Assembly: GCA_900551865.1 (NCBI GenBank)
Contig: URXV01000014.1
Coordinates: forward strand, 1-33,251
Reading direction: 5' to 3'
DNA: 33,251 bases
Source: an uncultured Rickettsiales bacterium
GTDB lineage: Bacteria; Pseudomonadota; Alphaproteobacteria; RF32; CAG-239
Shown piece after piece: positions 8,128 to 16,578 of the stretch (the stretch's first letter is position 1; the number at the start of each line of letters is the position of its first letter). The notes beneath the pieces were generated by a model. The model was given only the letters and a program-made list of their open reading frames with translations, was not told the origin of the DNA and ran no database searches. Position numbers and translations under genes: made by a program.

Positions 8128-8132
8128 ATTGG

Positions 8133-9056
8133 TTATATTCTGCAAGCCCCTTCAATTTGATGGTCAAGCCGGTCTTCATGTATGCCATAAGGATCTTGGT
8201 GGATAAGTACCTGGCTTCCGGGATATGCTTCAAGTATTTTATGTTCAACCGCATCTGCCAGTTCATGAGCTTTGAGCAAAGGTATGGAACCATCAATTTC
8301 CAGATGCAGTTCAAAGTAATAAATATCCCCCAGACTTCTGCTGCGGAAATCGTGCATTCCGTGTATTCCTTTGCTGTTACGGACAATTTCCGTAATTTTT
8401 TCCCTGATTTCGGGAGCCAGTTCTTTGTCGGTTATCTGTTCTACGGATTCTGCAGCCAACTGATAAGCATTATACAGTAAATATGCCGAAATAAACAATG
8501 CAGCAATCACATCAAAGTATGCAAAACCAAAAAAATGTACCAAAAGCAATGATAAAACGACCGCTGCATTTGTCAGAAAGTCAACCGTATAATGCGCTCG
8601 ATCCGCCTTGATTGCCAGAGAATTGGTCTTATTGGCAACATATGTCTGAAATAAAACCAACAGCACAGTTGCCAGAATACTGAAAAGCATAACTGCAATT
8701 CCTATAGTCGTTTGTTCTATTTGCACCGGATATATAAGTCTCTTTATTCCGTCTACAATAACAAAAATTCCAGATGCTCCGACAAAAACAGCCTGCAAAA
8801 AAGCACTTAACGCCTCTGATTTGCCATATCCGTAGCGATGTTCTTTAGTAGCCGGTTTAGTTGAAAAATAAACAGCGGCAAAAGAAACAGCCGATGCAAA
8901 CAAATCGGTAACACTGTCGGCAAGAGAAGAAAAGATGGCCAGAGAATCTGTCTTTATAAAAGCAGCAAGTTTCAAAACAATAAGCAAAACAGCCAGAGAA
9001 ACACCGGCGATTGCTGCTGCTTTTTTCAAATAATTATTTTGTTTCTGTGATGTCAT
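8133..9056 (-). CDS. fieF: Cation diffusion facilitator (FieF-type divalent metal exporter)
   Basis: A 307-residue inner-membrane antiporter that should export Zn2+, Fe2+ or related ions. Six transmembrane helices occupy about residues 12-185 and a cytoplasmic C-terminal domain follows. The FieF-type tetrahedral site is visible as D47 and D51 (DSVTD) in helix 2 and H155 and D159 (HYTVD) in helix 5. The HRYGYGK motif is at about 73-79. In the C-terminal domain HDFRSRSLG and LHLEIDGS match metal-binding positions. It is the last gene of the minus-strand operon and starts 23 bases inside the end of the ABC/GldG fusion gene, suggesting translational coupling. Metal choice is not readable from sequence. 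Confidence 0.88.
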   Translation of the reverse strand: MTSQKQNNYLKKAAAIAGVSLAVLLIVLKLAAFIKTDSLAIFSSLADSVTDLFASAVSFAAVYFSTKPATKEHRYGYGKSEALSAFLQAVFVGASGIFVIVDGIKRLIYPVQIEQTTIGIAVMLFSILATVLLVLFQTYVANKTNSLAIKADRAHYTVDFLTNAAVVLSLLLVHFFGFAYFDVIAALFISAYLLYNAYQLAAESVEQITDKELAPEIREKITEIVRNSKGIHGMHDFRSRSLGDIYYFELHLEIDGSIPLLKAHELADAVEHKILEAYPGSQVLIHQDPYGIHEDRLDHQIEGACRI

Positions 9057-12000
9057 TTTTTATTTTTTCCCATGTTTCTTTTGATATTTCCAAATATTTT
9101 CCCCGAACATATTTTTCAAAAAATTCAATATGTTTTCCGTTTGGCGCTTTCAGAAATTCATACTGTACATAATATTTGCCGTCATTACTTTCGTAAAAGA
9201 TAAGGTTTACCAAATTATTATGCTCTGCACTGATTTCCAGATTGGCAAGTTTTTTTCCTTTGATATTTTCTGATATACTTTGATAATAAACATTCAACAA
9301 AATTTTTGCGATATTCATTACTTTTATATTATCGGTTATTTGATTGCAGCTGATTAACCGTCCAAAACGAAGATTCCATAAACTGCTGTAGGTCCAGGCG
9401 TTTCTGTCAAGAGAGAGGTCATAAAAATCTGCATCGGCTTCCCACACCTGAAATTGATTTTTCAGCCTTATAAAAGCGGCTTTTGATCCTCGTCCCAAAT
9501 CCATATCGTACCAGCCTATCTCAAAATTTTCGATTTCCTGATTAGCATTGCTGTATAAACCGACTTCTATCGTGGGTGAATTTTCGTTTTTTAGGGAAGA
9601 AAAGCCAAAATATTTCATATCGGCAATCTTATCCGATTTTTTTTCATAAAACGTCATATTGTTTAGTGCAATTAAAAATCTGCGGATTCGCTCCTGATAA
9701 ACCGGTATATTCGGATATTCTTCCAGTATCCATATGCCGCTTGCTTTTTTAAATGTCAGTGATGTCCGGCTGTTTTTCAGCTTTATCAGGGATATATCAT
9801 TAATTTTGCCGTTAAAGTCTTTAAATACCGGTTGTCCCTCATATTCCGAAATACTGTTTTTGTTTTCCATGTAAATGCTGAAAAAAGCAAGGGCGGCTAT
9901 TATGGCAACCCATGCAGCCAGTTTGACGGTTTGACGGTCAATAATAAAAAATCCTTTAATGTTGCAAAGTACGGCAGTACGTTTTTTATAATTGAGATTG
10001 GTTAGTAAAACAACAAAGATAATAATTAAGGCCACAAAATAGATATTGAAAAATTTAACTTTGACTTCAAGTTGTTCAATATCTCTGTTGGCATTTAGTT
10101 TTAATGTGCTGAGTTGTTGCCTGAGATGGTCGATTTCCGTGCGGATATTTCCGATAACGGCCAGTTCGTCTGAGCTGAAAGTTCCGCGTTCTTCAAAATT
10201 CTTTTTTGCAATAACTTCTGCCAGTCCCTGTTTTGCACCGTCTATAGCTTGAAAAATATCGTTTTCCTTTAATTTATAACGGTACATATTGGCTTTACGC
10301 ATATTTTCGACTTTATATAACGGGCGTCTTTGGGCATTTTTTCCCCGCAGACTGATTAAATCGTCATTTTCCGTTAGATAGTCAAGTGCGTTCATAATAA
10401 AGTTTGCACTGTCAAAAATCGGCGTTTGATAAGATAAATCCAAAAATTTGGTTTCTTTGGCCCAAAAGGCGTCGTACATAAAGTCTGTGTCGCCTATGGC
10501 GATAACGTCAAAAGGCTTTTTAGGATTATTGCTTAAGAATTCGGCCGCAATAACAATAACATTATTTCCCGGAGTATATTGCTGAAGCACTTCTCTGGGG
10601 CTTTTGCTTTCTTTAGCCAGTAAGACATTTAATATTGAGGAATTTTTGCTGGTTTTTATCAGTGGAAAATATAAGACGTCGTTTCCCGGCTTGGGCATAA
10701 CCATCGTTGCTGATGAAAACAAAATGTTATTCAGCTTATATGTTGTTCTGTGGTTTGGATTAAAGTCATCCGCGGTAACTTTAAATTGTAAGAGGTCTTG
10801 CGTAAAGGACGGGTTAGTTCTGTAATTAATTGTTTCGTCTACTGTTATAGAATTGTCGAAATCTGCCGCGACGCCGATATCATAAAACTGAATACCCCAA
10901 TAGTCGGCAAGTTCGGAAATATCTGATGTTATAAATTGTCCTCCCAGCGGAGAATATAAACGCGATGCGTCATCGGCGACGTCCATCAGCAACAAAACTT
11001 TAGGCTGTTTTTTTATTTTTTCAATAACATCTTCGCCCAGCCCGTAAGGGTGCACCATCATCAAAACATCATATTGTTGATCTAAATCATCGGGTTTCTC
11101 GATAATTTTAACATTATAAAGTTCTTCTATATATTTGAGGATTTCCCATTTCCTCATCATAACATCGTTTTGCCTGACGCCTCCGTTTATCGGCAAGGAG
11201 CTTAAAATGCCGATAGTTTTCTTTTTATGGTGCATTTTGTAAATATTCGTGGTCAAATCCTGTTCCAGAAACGGCAGCCTTTCAATCGAAAAAAACGGAA
11301 TAACGGCCTTGTTTGTAAGGCTGTCGGAAAGGCTGAGCCCGAACAAAGCGTTTTGGTTAATGTCTATTAGCGGGATTGGCTGCAATCCTTCGGCTAAAGC
11401 CCTGTCTTCATCTTTATCCAAAAATTCTGGAGTATAAATTTTATAGTCAAATTTTCCGTTTGCATAGGTTTTATATTGTTTAAGTATCAGTTTTATGCGG
11501 TCGAATATCTGCCGGACTTCCGGATTTCTCTGTCCTAAAATCGGGGAATAATATAATTTGGCAATAATCGGACGTTCAAGTCTGCGCAAAATATTTTTCG
11601 TGTTTTGCGTCAGGCTGAGATATTTTTCTTCCGTAAAATCGTAGCTTATCTGCCGCAGAACATTGTTGGCAATAATGTTTAAGCCGAAAAAGCCAATAAA
11701 TAAAAGTATAAGCACCAAAACGCCGTGCCTGATGCTTGAAGATGAAATCAAACCTGAAGAGCCTTTCGTTTTCAGGCTGATGATGGCAATTGTTATCAAG
11801 TTGAAGAAAACAATCAACGAGCCAAAGAAAACCAAGTCTCTTAATTCAACCAATCCTCGGCTTAAAGAGGCAAAATGTGCAAGGAAACTGAACGAAATAA
11901 TAGTGTCGACAATAACGTCGCTGAACAGTTCTCTGGCCCAGAACAAAACATAATCAAATCCGCTCCAGAAAAACAAAAGGTTAACAAAAACGCCTAAAAC

Positions 12001-12492
12001 CAGAGCAATAACAGGACTTTTTGTCAATGCCGACATCGTTTGTGATATGGCAAGCATCGCGCCGGCCAGAATAAAACAGCCGAGATAGCCGATTATAATA
12101 ACCGTATTATCCGGATTTCCCAAGATATTAACGGTAATCCAAAACGGAAAAGTCAGTAAAATGGCTATTATTGCAAAAATCCATGATGCCAAAAATTTGC
12201 CCCATACCAAATCGGTTACGGAAACAGGAACAGTTAAAATTTGTACAATGCTTTTGGTGTGAAACTCTTCGGCCCAGCTGCGCATGGCAATTCCCGGGAT
12301 AAACAGCAGATAAATCCAAGGCTGATAATCAAAAAGCCCCCACAGTGAAGCGTGTCCGTCCATAAAAAAATGGCCGAAATAAATGGCGCAGGAGCCGCTT
12401 AACAGCAAAAAGCCGACCAGATAAACATAAGCCAGAGGAGACAGAAAATATCGTATTAATTCATACTTAATGATAGTCTTTATGCTGTTCAT
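9034..12492 (-). CDS. Fusion protein: ABC-2 permease + GldG + DUF4340
   Basis: A single 1152-residue frame joins three usually separate modules. Residues 1-245 are an ABC-2 permease like GldF, with about six membrane helices and the RSWAEEFHTKSIVQILTVPV segment. A helix at about 256-275 leads to the periplasmic GldG/ABC_transp_aux domain (about 280-810: LSLTQNTKNILRRLERPI, LLMDVADD, IAIGDTDFMYD). A short coiled coil (about 780-810), a helix at 814-832, a KKR-rich loop and another helix (about 857-874) join it to a C-terminal DUF4340 domain (about 880-1152: FNGKINDISLIKLKNSRTSLTFKK). The GldG module is linked to gliding or secretion in Bacteroidetes, and its role in proteobacteria is unknown. 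The ATG overlaps the ATPase stop (ATGA) behind GAAGGAG. No frame irregularity was seen at the joints. Confidence 0.92.
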   Translation of the reverse strand: MNSIKTIIKYELIRYFLSPLAYVYLVGFLLLSGSCAIYFGHFFMDGHASLWGLFDYQPWIYLLFIPGIAMRSWAEEFHTKSIVQILTVPVSVTDLVWGKFLASWIFAIIAILLTFPFWITVNILGNPDNTVIIIGYLGCFILAGAMLAISQTMSALTKSPVIALVLGVFVNLLFFWSGFDYVLFWARELFSDVIVDTIISFSFLAHFASLSRGLVELRDLVFFGSLIVFFNLITIAIISLKTKGSSGLISSSSIRHGVLVLILLFIGFFGLNIIANNVLRQISYDFTEEKYLSLTQNTKNILRRLERPIIAKLYYSPILGQRNPEVRQIFDRIKLILKQYKTYANGKFDYKIYTPEFLDKDEDRALAEGLQPIPLIDINQNALFGLSLSDSLTNKAVIPFFSIERLPFLEQDLTTNIYKMHHKKKTIGILSSLPINGGVRQNDVMMRKWEILKYIEELYNVKIIEKPDDLDQQYDVLMMVHPYGLGEDVIEKIKKQPKVLLLMDVADDASRLYSPLGGQFITSDISELADYWGIQFYDIGVAADFDNSITVDETINYRTNPSFTQDLLQFKVTADDFNPNHRTTYKLNNILFSSATMVMPKPGNDVLYFPLIKTSKNSSILNVLLAKESKSPREVLQQYTPGNNVIVIAAEFLSNNPKKPFDVIAIGDTDFMYDAFWAKETKFLDLSYQTPIFDSANFIMNALDYLTENDDLISLRGKNAQRRPLYKVENMRKANMYRYKLKENDIFQAIDGAKQGLAEVIAKKNFEERGTFSSDELAVIGNIRTEIDHLRQQLSTLKLNANRDIEQLEVKVKFFNIYFVALIIIFVVLLTNLNYKKRTAVLCNIKGFFIIDRQTVKLAAWVAIIAALAFFSIYMENKNSISEYEGQPVFKDFNGKINDISLIKLKNSRTSLTFKKASGIWILEEYPNIPVYQERIRRFLIALNNMTFYEKKSDKIADMKYFGFSSLKNENSPTIEVGLYSNANQEIENFEIGWYDMDLGRGSKAAFIRLKNQFQVWEADADFYDLSLDRNAWTYSSLWNLRFGRLISCNQITDNIKVMNIAKILLNVYYQSISENIKGKKLANLEISAEHNNLVNLIFYESNDGKYYVQYEFLKAPNGKHIEFFEKYVRGKYLEISKETWEKIKNDITETK

Positions 12493-13283
12493 GCCTGGGT
12501 CTCCTTCGCAGCAGTCAGTTTTCGGAACGCTTTTTCCAACAACTCGCTTCTTGTTGCCTTTAAAATATCCTGCAGTGTTCCGTCCGCGGCAATTCTGCCT
12601 TTGTTAATAAGAATAATCCGTGAAGCAAGAGTTTCAGCTTCATCTAAAAGGTGTGTTGAAATAATGATTGTTTTGTCTTTTCCCATATCTTTGATTAAAC
12701 GGCGCATATGCTCTTTCTGATTGGGGTCGAGGCCGTCTGTCGGCTCGTCTAAAAGCAAAATAGGCGGATTGCCGATAATGCTTTGGGCAAAACCAACCCG
12801 TCGCAAATATCCTTTTGATAAAGTTTCTATTTTTTGTTGGGTAATATCCCGAATTTTTGCTAAATCAATAATACGTACAAATTCGTTATCATATATTTCT
12901 CTTATTTGCTGTTTGCTTTGCGTTTCTGTTTCCACAAGATTAAGCTTTAATTCTATCATATACCTTAAAAACAATTTAACGGTCATATCCGCATACATCG
13001 GAGCGCCTTCCGGCAGGAAGCCGATATCTTTTTTGGTGGCAATGCTTTCTTTGCTTACGTCTTTCCCGTTGACGAAAATTGTACCTTCAGACGGAGAAAT
13101 AAAACCGGAAATCATATTCATCAGCGTTGATTTTCCGGCACCGTTAGGGCCGAGTAAAGCAATAATTTCCCCTGTACTGGCGCCAAATGAAACATTGTCC
13201 ACGGCCGTTAAAGTTCCGTACAATTTAGAAACATTCTCCAGACAGACTGAAAAAGGCTGAGTTTTCCTTTTAGTTTGCTTCAT
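12489..13283 (-). CDS. ABC transporter ATP-binding subunit (GldA-like)
   Basis: The 264-residue ATPase has Walker A GPNGAGKS (45-52), a Q-loop region with GFLPEG (about 88-93), the signature LSKGY (155-159) and Walker B LLLDEP (176-181), followed by the H-loop in STHLLDE. It should energise the permease half of the downstream fusion, with which it overlaps by 4 bases (ATGA). I chose the ATG at 13283 because a strong GGAGGTG lies six bases before it. The in-frame GTG at 13292 sits inside that site. The start lies 14 bases inside the end of anmK. The substrate is unknown. Confidence 0.92.
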   Translation of the reverse strand: MKQTKRKTQPFSVCLENVSKLYGTLTAVDNVSFGASTGEIIALLGPNGAGKSTLMNMISGFISPSEGTIFVNGKDVSKESIATKKDIGFLPEGAPMYADMTVKLFLRYMIELKLNLVETETQSKQQIREIYDNEFVRIIDLAKIRDITQQKIETLSKGYLRRVGFAQSIIGNPPILLLDEPTDGLDPNQKEHMRRLIKDMGKDKTIIISTHLLDEAETLASRIILINKGRIAADGTLQDILKATRSELLEKAFRKLTAAKETQA

Positions 13284-14370
13284 AAATTTCACCTCCGGGG
13301 ATAGGTTGGCTGACGCCGGTTGTGGATGGAAAAGTTATCGGTAGGGAATAAACCGCCCGTGCACTCAGAAAGGCGCTGATTTCGGCATTAACGGTATCAA
13401 TTGGAATATCAGCCTCTTTACTTACGATAACATCCATATTGGGCAGCCTTTGCCGAATAAAACGAACCAGCGTCGGGTTGCCTGCGCCTTTGCCGCAAAC
13501 AATGACTTTTTTAGGAAGTTCCGGCAGATAAAGACAGATTGAATAACAGATTGCTTCGGCAACAAAGGCAGTTGCCGTAGCTGCTCCGTCCTCCAACGAA
13601 AGCCCTTCTAAATGCTCGGCTTTGTCGGCAAAAATCCCTGTATACGCGGCTTTAGGCGGAAATTTTGCAAAAAACTTATGGTGCATTAAAGAGTTCACAA
13701 TTTTTTCGTGGACTTTCCCCATAATAGCCAGCCTGCCGTTATAATCATTTTCCATATTTGCGTGTTTGGATGTCCAGTTGTTAATAAAGTTATCGCCCGG
13801 GCCACAATCAAAACCTACAATTTCGCCAAATGACCCAATCCAGGTAATGCTTGATTTGCCGCTGATATTTACATACGCAGCGGGTTTTATTTCATCAATT
13901 CCGACAGCATTAAAATAACTTGAAGAAATAGGCGTTCCCTGACCGCCGCTGCAAATATCGGCATTGCGAAAATGGGTTACGGTTTTAGTACCGGTTCGGG
14001 CTGCAATGTATCTTCCGTTTCCCAATTGATAAGTATAAGGAATGTTAGGATTATGCATAATTGTCAATCCGTCGATTCCGATTAAATCTATTTCATCTTC
14101 ATATTCGTTTTTAAATTCGTTGATAAGTTGAATGTAGAAATCTGAAACTTCTTCATCGACTTTTTTTAGTTTCTCTTCATTTTCCGGCGTATTTCTTTGT
14201 AACCCATAAACAGCTTTTATATGATCCTTCATCATATCGGGGTAGGGGACGGCATAAGCTTTTTTCCGCTCGTTTATATCAAGGCCGTCAGTCTTAATCA
14301 ACGCAAGTTCAACCCCCCCGAAAGTTGAGGTTCCCGATAGGCCGAGACAATTTAATCCCTTAATAACCAT
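13270..14370 (-). CDS. anmK: AnmK-family anhydro-N-acetylmuramic acid kinase, divergent nucleotide loop
   Basis: AnmK phosphorylates 1,6-anhydro-MurNAc during peptidoglycan recycling. The 366-residue protein covers the full family length and keeps FRNADICSGGQG (the likely catalytic Asp is D138), FDCGPGDNFINNW and the ending LPITFPSTTGV. Several core positions differ. The usual GTSxDGVD near the N-terminus reads GTSTFGGVE (13-21), losing the DG aspartate and adding a residue. NIGGIANIT reads NISGKSSIT. GGQGAPL reads GGQGTPI. The DNA at the first change contains a run of seven G's (C's on plus) but no simple frame error restores the motif. It is the first gene of the operon with the ABC/GldG system. 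It may be a catalytically altered paralogue. The family is sure, the activity is not. Confidence 0.85.
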   Translation of the reverse strand: MVIKGLNCLGLSGTSTFGGVELALIKTDGLDINERKKAYAVPYPDMMKDHIKAVYGLQRNTPENEEKLKKVDEEVSDFYIQLINEFKNEYEDEIDLIGIDGLTIMHNPNIPYTYQLGNGRYIAARTGTKTVTHFRNADICSGGQGTPISSSYFNAVGIDEIKPAAYVNISGKSSITWIGSFGEIVGFDCGPGDNFINNWTSKHANMENDYNGRLAIMGKVHEKIVNSLMHHKFFAKFPPKAAYTGIFADKAEHLEGLSLEDGAATATAFVAEAICYSICLYLPELPKKVIVCGKGAGNPTLVRFIRQRLPNMDVIVSKEADIPIDTVNAEISAFLSARAVYSLPITFPSTTGVSQPIPGGEIYEAN

Positions 14371-14392
14371 ATAAAAAAACGCCTCTTTATAA

Positions 14393-14420
14393 TTGCATTA
14401 TCAATTTATTATGCTAATAT
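14393..14420 (+). promoter_or_regulatory. Candidate tyrS promoter in the divergent anmK/tyrS gap
   Basis: TTGCAT (14393-14398) and TAATAT (14415-14420) lie 16 bases apart in the 80-base gap between anmK (minus) and tyrS (plus). An AAGGAAG ribosome site follows at about 14439-14445. Match to consensus is moderate. Confidence 0.3.
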
Positions 14421-14450
14421 GCCATAAGTTTTAAGAATAAGGAAGTAAAA

Positions 14451-15704
14451 ATGACAAGTTTTAAATCAGAATTTTTAAACATAATGCACGAACGCGGCTT
14501 TTACAATCAATGCACAAACGAGCAGGGTTTTGACGAATATCTTGCCGAGTGTGAAAGAAAAGGAATGCCGGCGGTGGGGTATCTGGGGTCGGATCCGACC
14601 GGAGACAGCCTGCACGTTGGGCATATAGTTCCATTGATGATGCTGCGCTGGTTTCAAAAATGCGGGCATAAGCCGCTCACCTTGGTAGGCGGCGCGACGG
14701 CGCGTATCGGCGATCCGTCCGGCAAGGATAAACTGCGCCCGTTTTTGAGCGAGGAAACGCTTGCGCACAATGTGCAGGGGCTTAAAAAGTCGTTTATGAA
14801 ATTCCTTAAATTCGGCGACGGCAAAAATGATGCGCTGATGGTTGACAATTATGACTGGTTCAAGGACATTAACTATCTTGAATTTTTGCGGGATATCGGT
14901 ACCTGCTATTCTGTCAACCGGATGCTGACGATGGACAGCGTAAAAAGCCGTCTTGAACGTGAACAGCCGATGTCTTTTCTTGAATTTAACTATATGCTGC
15001 TTCAGGGATACGATTTTTGCGTTTTATTGCAAAAATACGGCTGCCGTGCCCAGATTGCCGGAGCCGACCAATGGGGAAACATCGTTTCGGGAACGGAACT
15101 CGGGCGGCGCCGTTATGATACGGAATTGTTTGGGTTTACCAGCCCGATTATTACAGATTCTGCGGGTAAGAAAATGGGCAAGTCGGAAGGCAATGCCGTC
15201 TGGATAAACGAAGACAAACTTCCCGCTTATGACTATTATCAGTATTTCCGCAACATCGGTGATGCCGAAGTCGGAAAGTGCCTGCGGATATTTACGGATT
15301 TGCCGATGGATGAAGTCCGCCGTCTGGAAGTCCTGCAGGATAAGGAAATAAATGAGGCCAAAAAAATACTTGCCTTTGAAGCGACTAAAATCTGCCGCGG
15401 CGAGGCCGAAGCTGCTGCCGCACGGGAAACGGCCGTAAAAACCTTTGAAAAAGGGATTGCCGGCGATGATTTGCCGACGGTTTCCGGCGCAAAGGCCGGG
15501 GTAGGGGTGCTTGACGCGTTTTTGGCTCTTGGATTTGTAGCCAGCAAAGGCGAAGCCCGCCGTTTGATAAAACAGGCTGGTCTGAAGTTAAACGACAAGG
15601 TTATTACCGACGAGAATTATGTCATTACCGAAAAAGATATTGAAAACGGTAATATAAAACTCTCGCAGGGAAAAAAGAAACACGGACTTCTTGTTCTTGA
15701 ATAA
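14451..15704 (+). CDS. tyrS: Tyrosine-tRNA ligase TyrS
   Basis: Charges tRNA-Tyr with tyrosine. The 417-residue class I synthetase has the HIGH-type motif HVGH (55-58), the tyrosine pocket in YSVNRMLTMDSVKSRL and GADQWGNIVSG, and the KMSKS-type loop KMGKS (241-245). A C-terminal S4 RNA-binding domain (about 350-417) contains KGEARRLIKQAGLKLN. This is the TyrS1 architecture at standard length. It is a single-gene unit, divergent from anmK and convergent with cvpA. Its codon use is visibly more GC-rich than that of mnmG or parB. Confidence 0.98.
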   Translation: MTSFKSEFLNIMHERGFYNQCTNEQGFDEYLAECERKGMPAVGYLGSDPTGDSLHVGHIVPLMMLRWFQKCGHKPLTLVGGATARIGDPSGKDKLRPFLSEETLAHNVQGLKKSFMKFLKFGDGKNDALMVDNYDWFKDINYLEFLRDIGTCYSVNRMLTMDSVKSRLEREQPMSFLEFNYMLLQGYDFCVLLQKYGCRAQIAGADQWGNIVSGTELGRRRYDTELFGFTSPIITDSAGKKMGKSEGNAVWINEDKLPAYDYYQYFRNIGDAEVGKCLRIFTDLPMDEVRRLEVLQDKEINEAKKILAFEATKICRGEAEAAAARETAVKTFEKGIAGDDLPTVSGAKAGVGVLDAFLALGFVASKGEARRLIKQAGLKLNDKVITDENYVITEKDIENGNIKLSQGKKKHGLLVLE

Positions 15705-15731
15705 CAAAGGGGGCTGAAAAGCCCCTTTGTT
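15703..15731. terminator. Shared hairpin terminator between tyrS and cvpA
   Basis: AACAAA-G-GGGGC (15703-15714) pairs with GCCCCTTTGTT (15721-15731), leaving one bulged G and a six-base loop. It begins in the tyrS stop codon. The stem is strong, but the following T-run is short on both strands, so it is best read as a bidirectional stop between the convergent genes. Confidence 0.75.
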
Positions 15732-15769
15732 ATATCTGTCGATGTTTATGGGAAATATCTTTCCTTGAG

Positions 15770-16564
15770 CTATTCTGCCGTAATGTCAATCAGCCGGTCT
15801 AAGCTGTTGGTTTCCTTGCTGTCATACCCGGTGGATTCATTTTTCTTTGCAGTCGGTTTTTCGACAGCTTTTTTCCTATTGTTTTTTATCTCCGGCTTGA
15901 CCAGCAGCTCAAACATCTTGTCCATTTGTTCCTGATCTAATTTGGAAGGAAGTCCGGCAGGGGCTTTTTCTTTTTCTACCGGTTTTGCGGTGGCTTTTTT
16001 ACCGTCGCTTTTCTCTTTTTTCTTCTTCGCGTCCGTATCGGCCTTGTTTATATCTTCAACTGACTTCATCGTGTTTTTGATAAAGTCTTCCGGCAGCATT
16101 TTTTCAATCATGTCAGAGCAGGGCTCAGCCATCATAAAATACTGGGATTTTTTCAGGGAACCGTCTTTCAGTTCTTCCGGCAGGACGATTTTTACAATCA
16201 GAAAGCAAAATCCCAGAATAAGTACCGCCCGCAGAAAACCAAAAACCAACCCAAACAACCTGTCCATAAAGCTTAACGTGCTGGTGCGTATCTTGGCAAT
16301 CAGCTTGTCCGTGCCGATAATCCAAACGGCGTAAAAAACTGCCATAATTAACAAAAACACCACAAACTGCGCCATCAGTTTACTGGCGATAAACTGGTTC
16401 ATCCACGGCGTTATTAACGGCGACAGATATACTGTCAGAACGACAAACAACGCCAGCCCTAAGATAGAAAGGACTTCTTTGACGAAACCGCGTATAAAGG
16501 CGACCAGCATTGATAGGGCAACGCCGATTAAAATGATGACATCAATATTATTTAACGGTTCCAT
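15770..16564 (-). CDS. cvpA: CvpA family membrane protein with long charged tail
   Basis: CvpA-family proteins are small inner-membrane proteins named for colicin V production and linked to envelope homeostasis. The 264-residue product has four predicted membrane helices in about residues 1-130. The family core includes GFVKEVLSILG, RTSTLSFMDRLFGLVFGFLRAV and a following hydrophobic helix. The last 100 residues are soluble, rich in Lys, Glu and Ala, and look disordered, longer than in enterobacterial CvpA but common in alphaproteobacteria. It is the last gene of the long minus-strand run, 14 bases after radA, with a GAGGAG ribosome site. In many relatives purF follows, but here tyrS follows in opposite orientation. 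Confidence 0.9.
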   Translation of the reverse strand: MEPLNNIDVIILIGVALSMLVAFIRGFVKEVLSILGLALFVVLTVYLSPLITPWMNQFIASKLMAQFVVFLLIMAVFYAVWIIGTDKLIAKIRTSTLSFMDRLFGLVFGFLRAVLILGFCFLIVKIVLPEELKDGSLKKSQYFMMAEPCSDMIEKMLPEDFIKNTMKSVEDINKADTDAKKKKEKSDGKKATAKPVEKEKAPAGLPSKLDQEQMDKMFELLVKPEIKNNRKKAVEKPTAKKNESTGYDSKETNSLDRLIDITAE

Positions 16565-16578
16565 CTGTTTTAGCTCCT

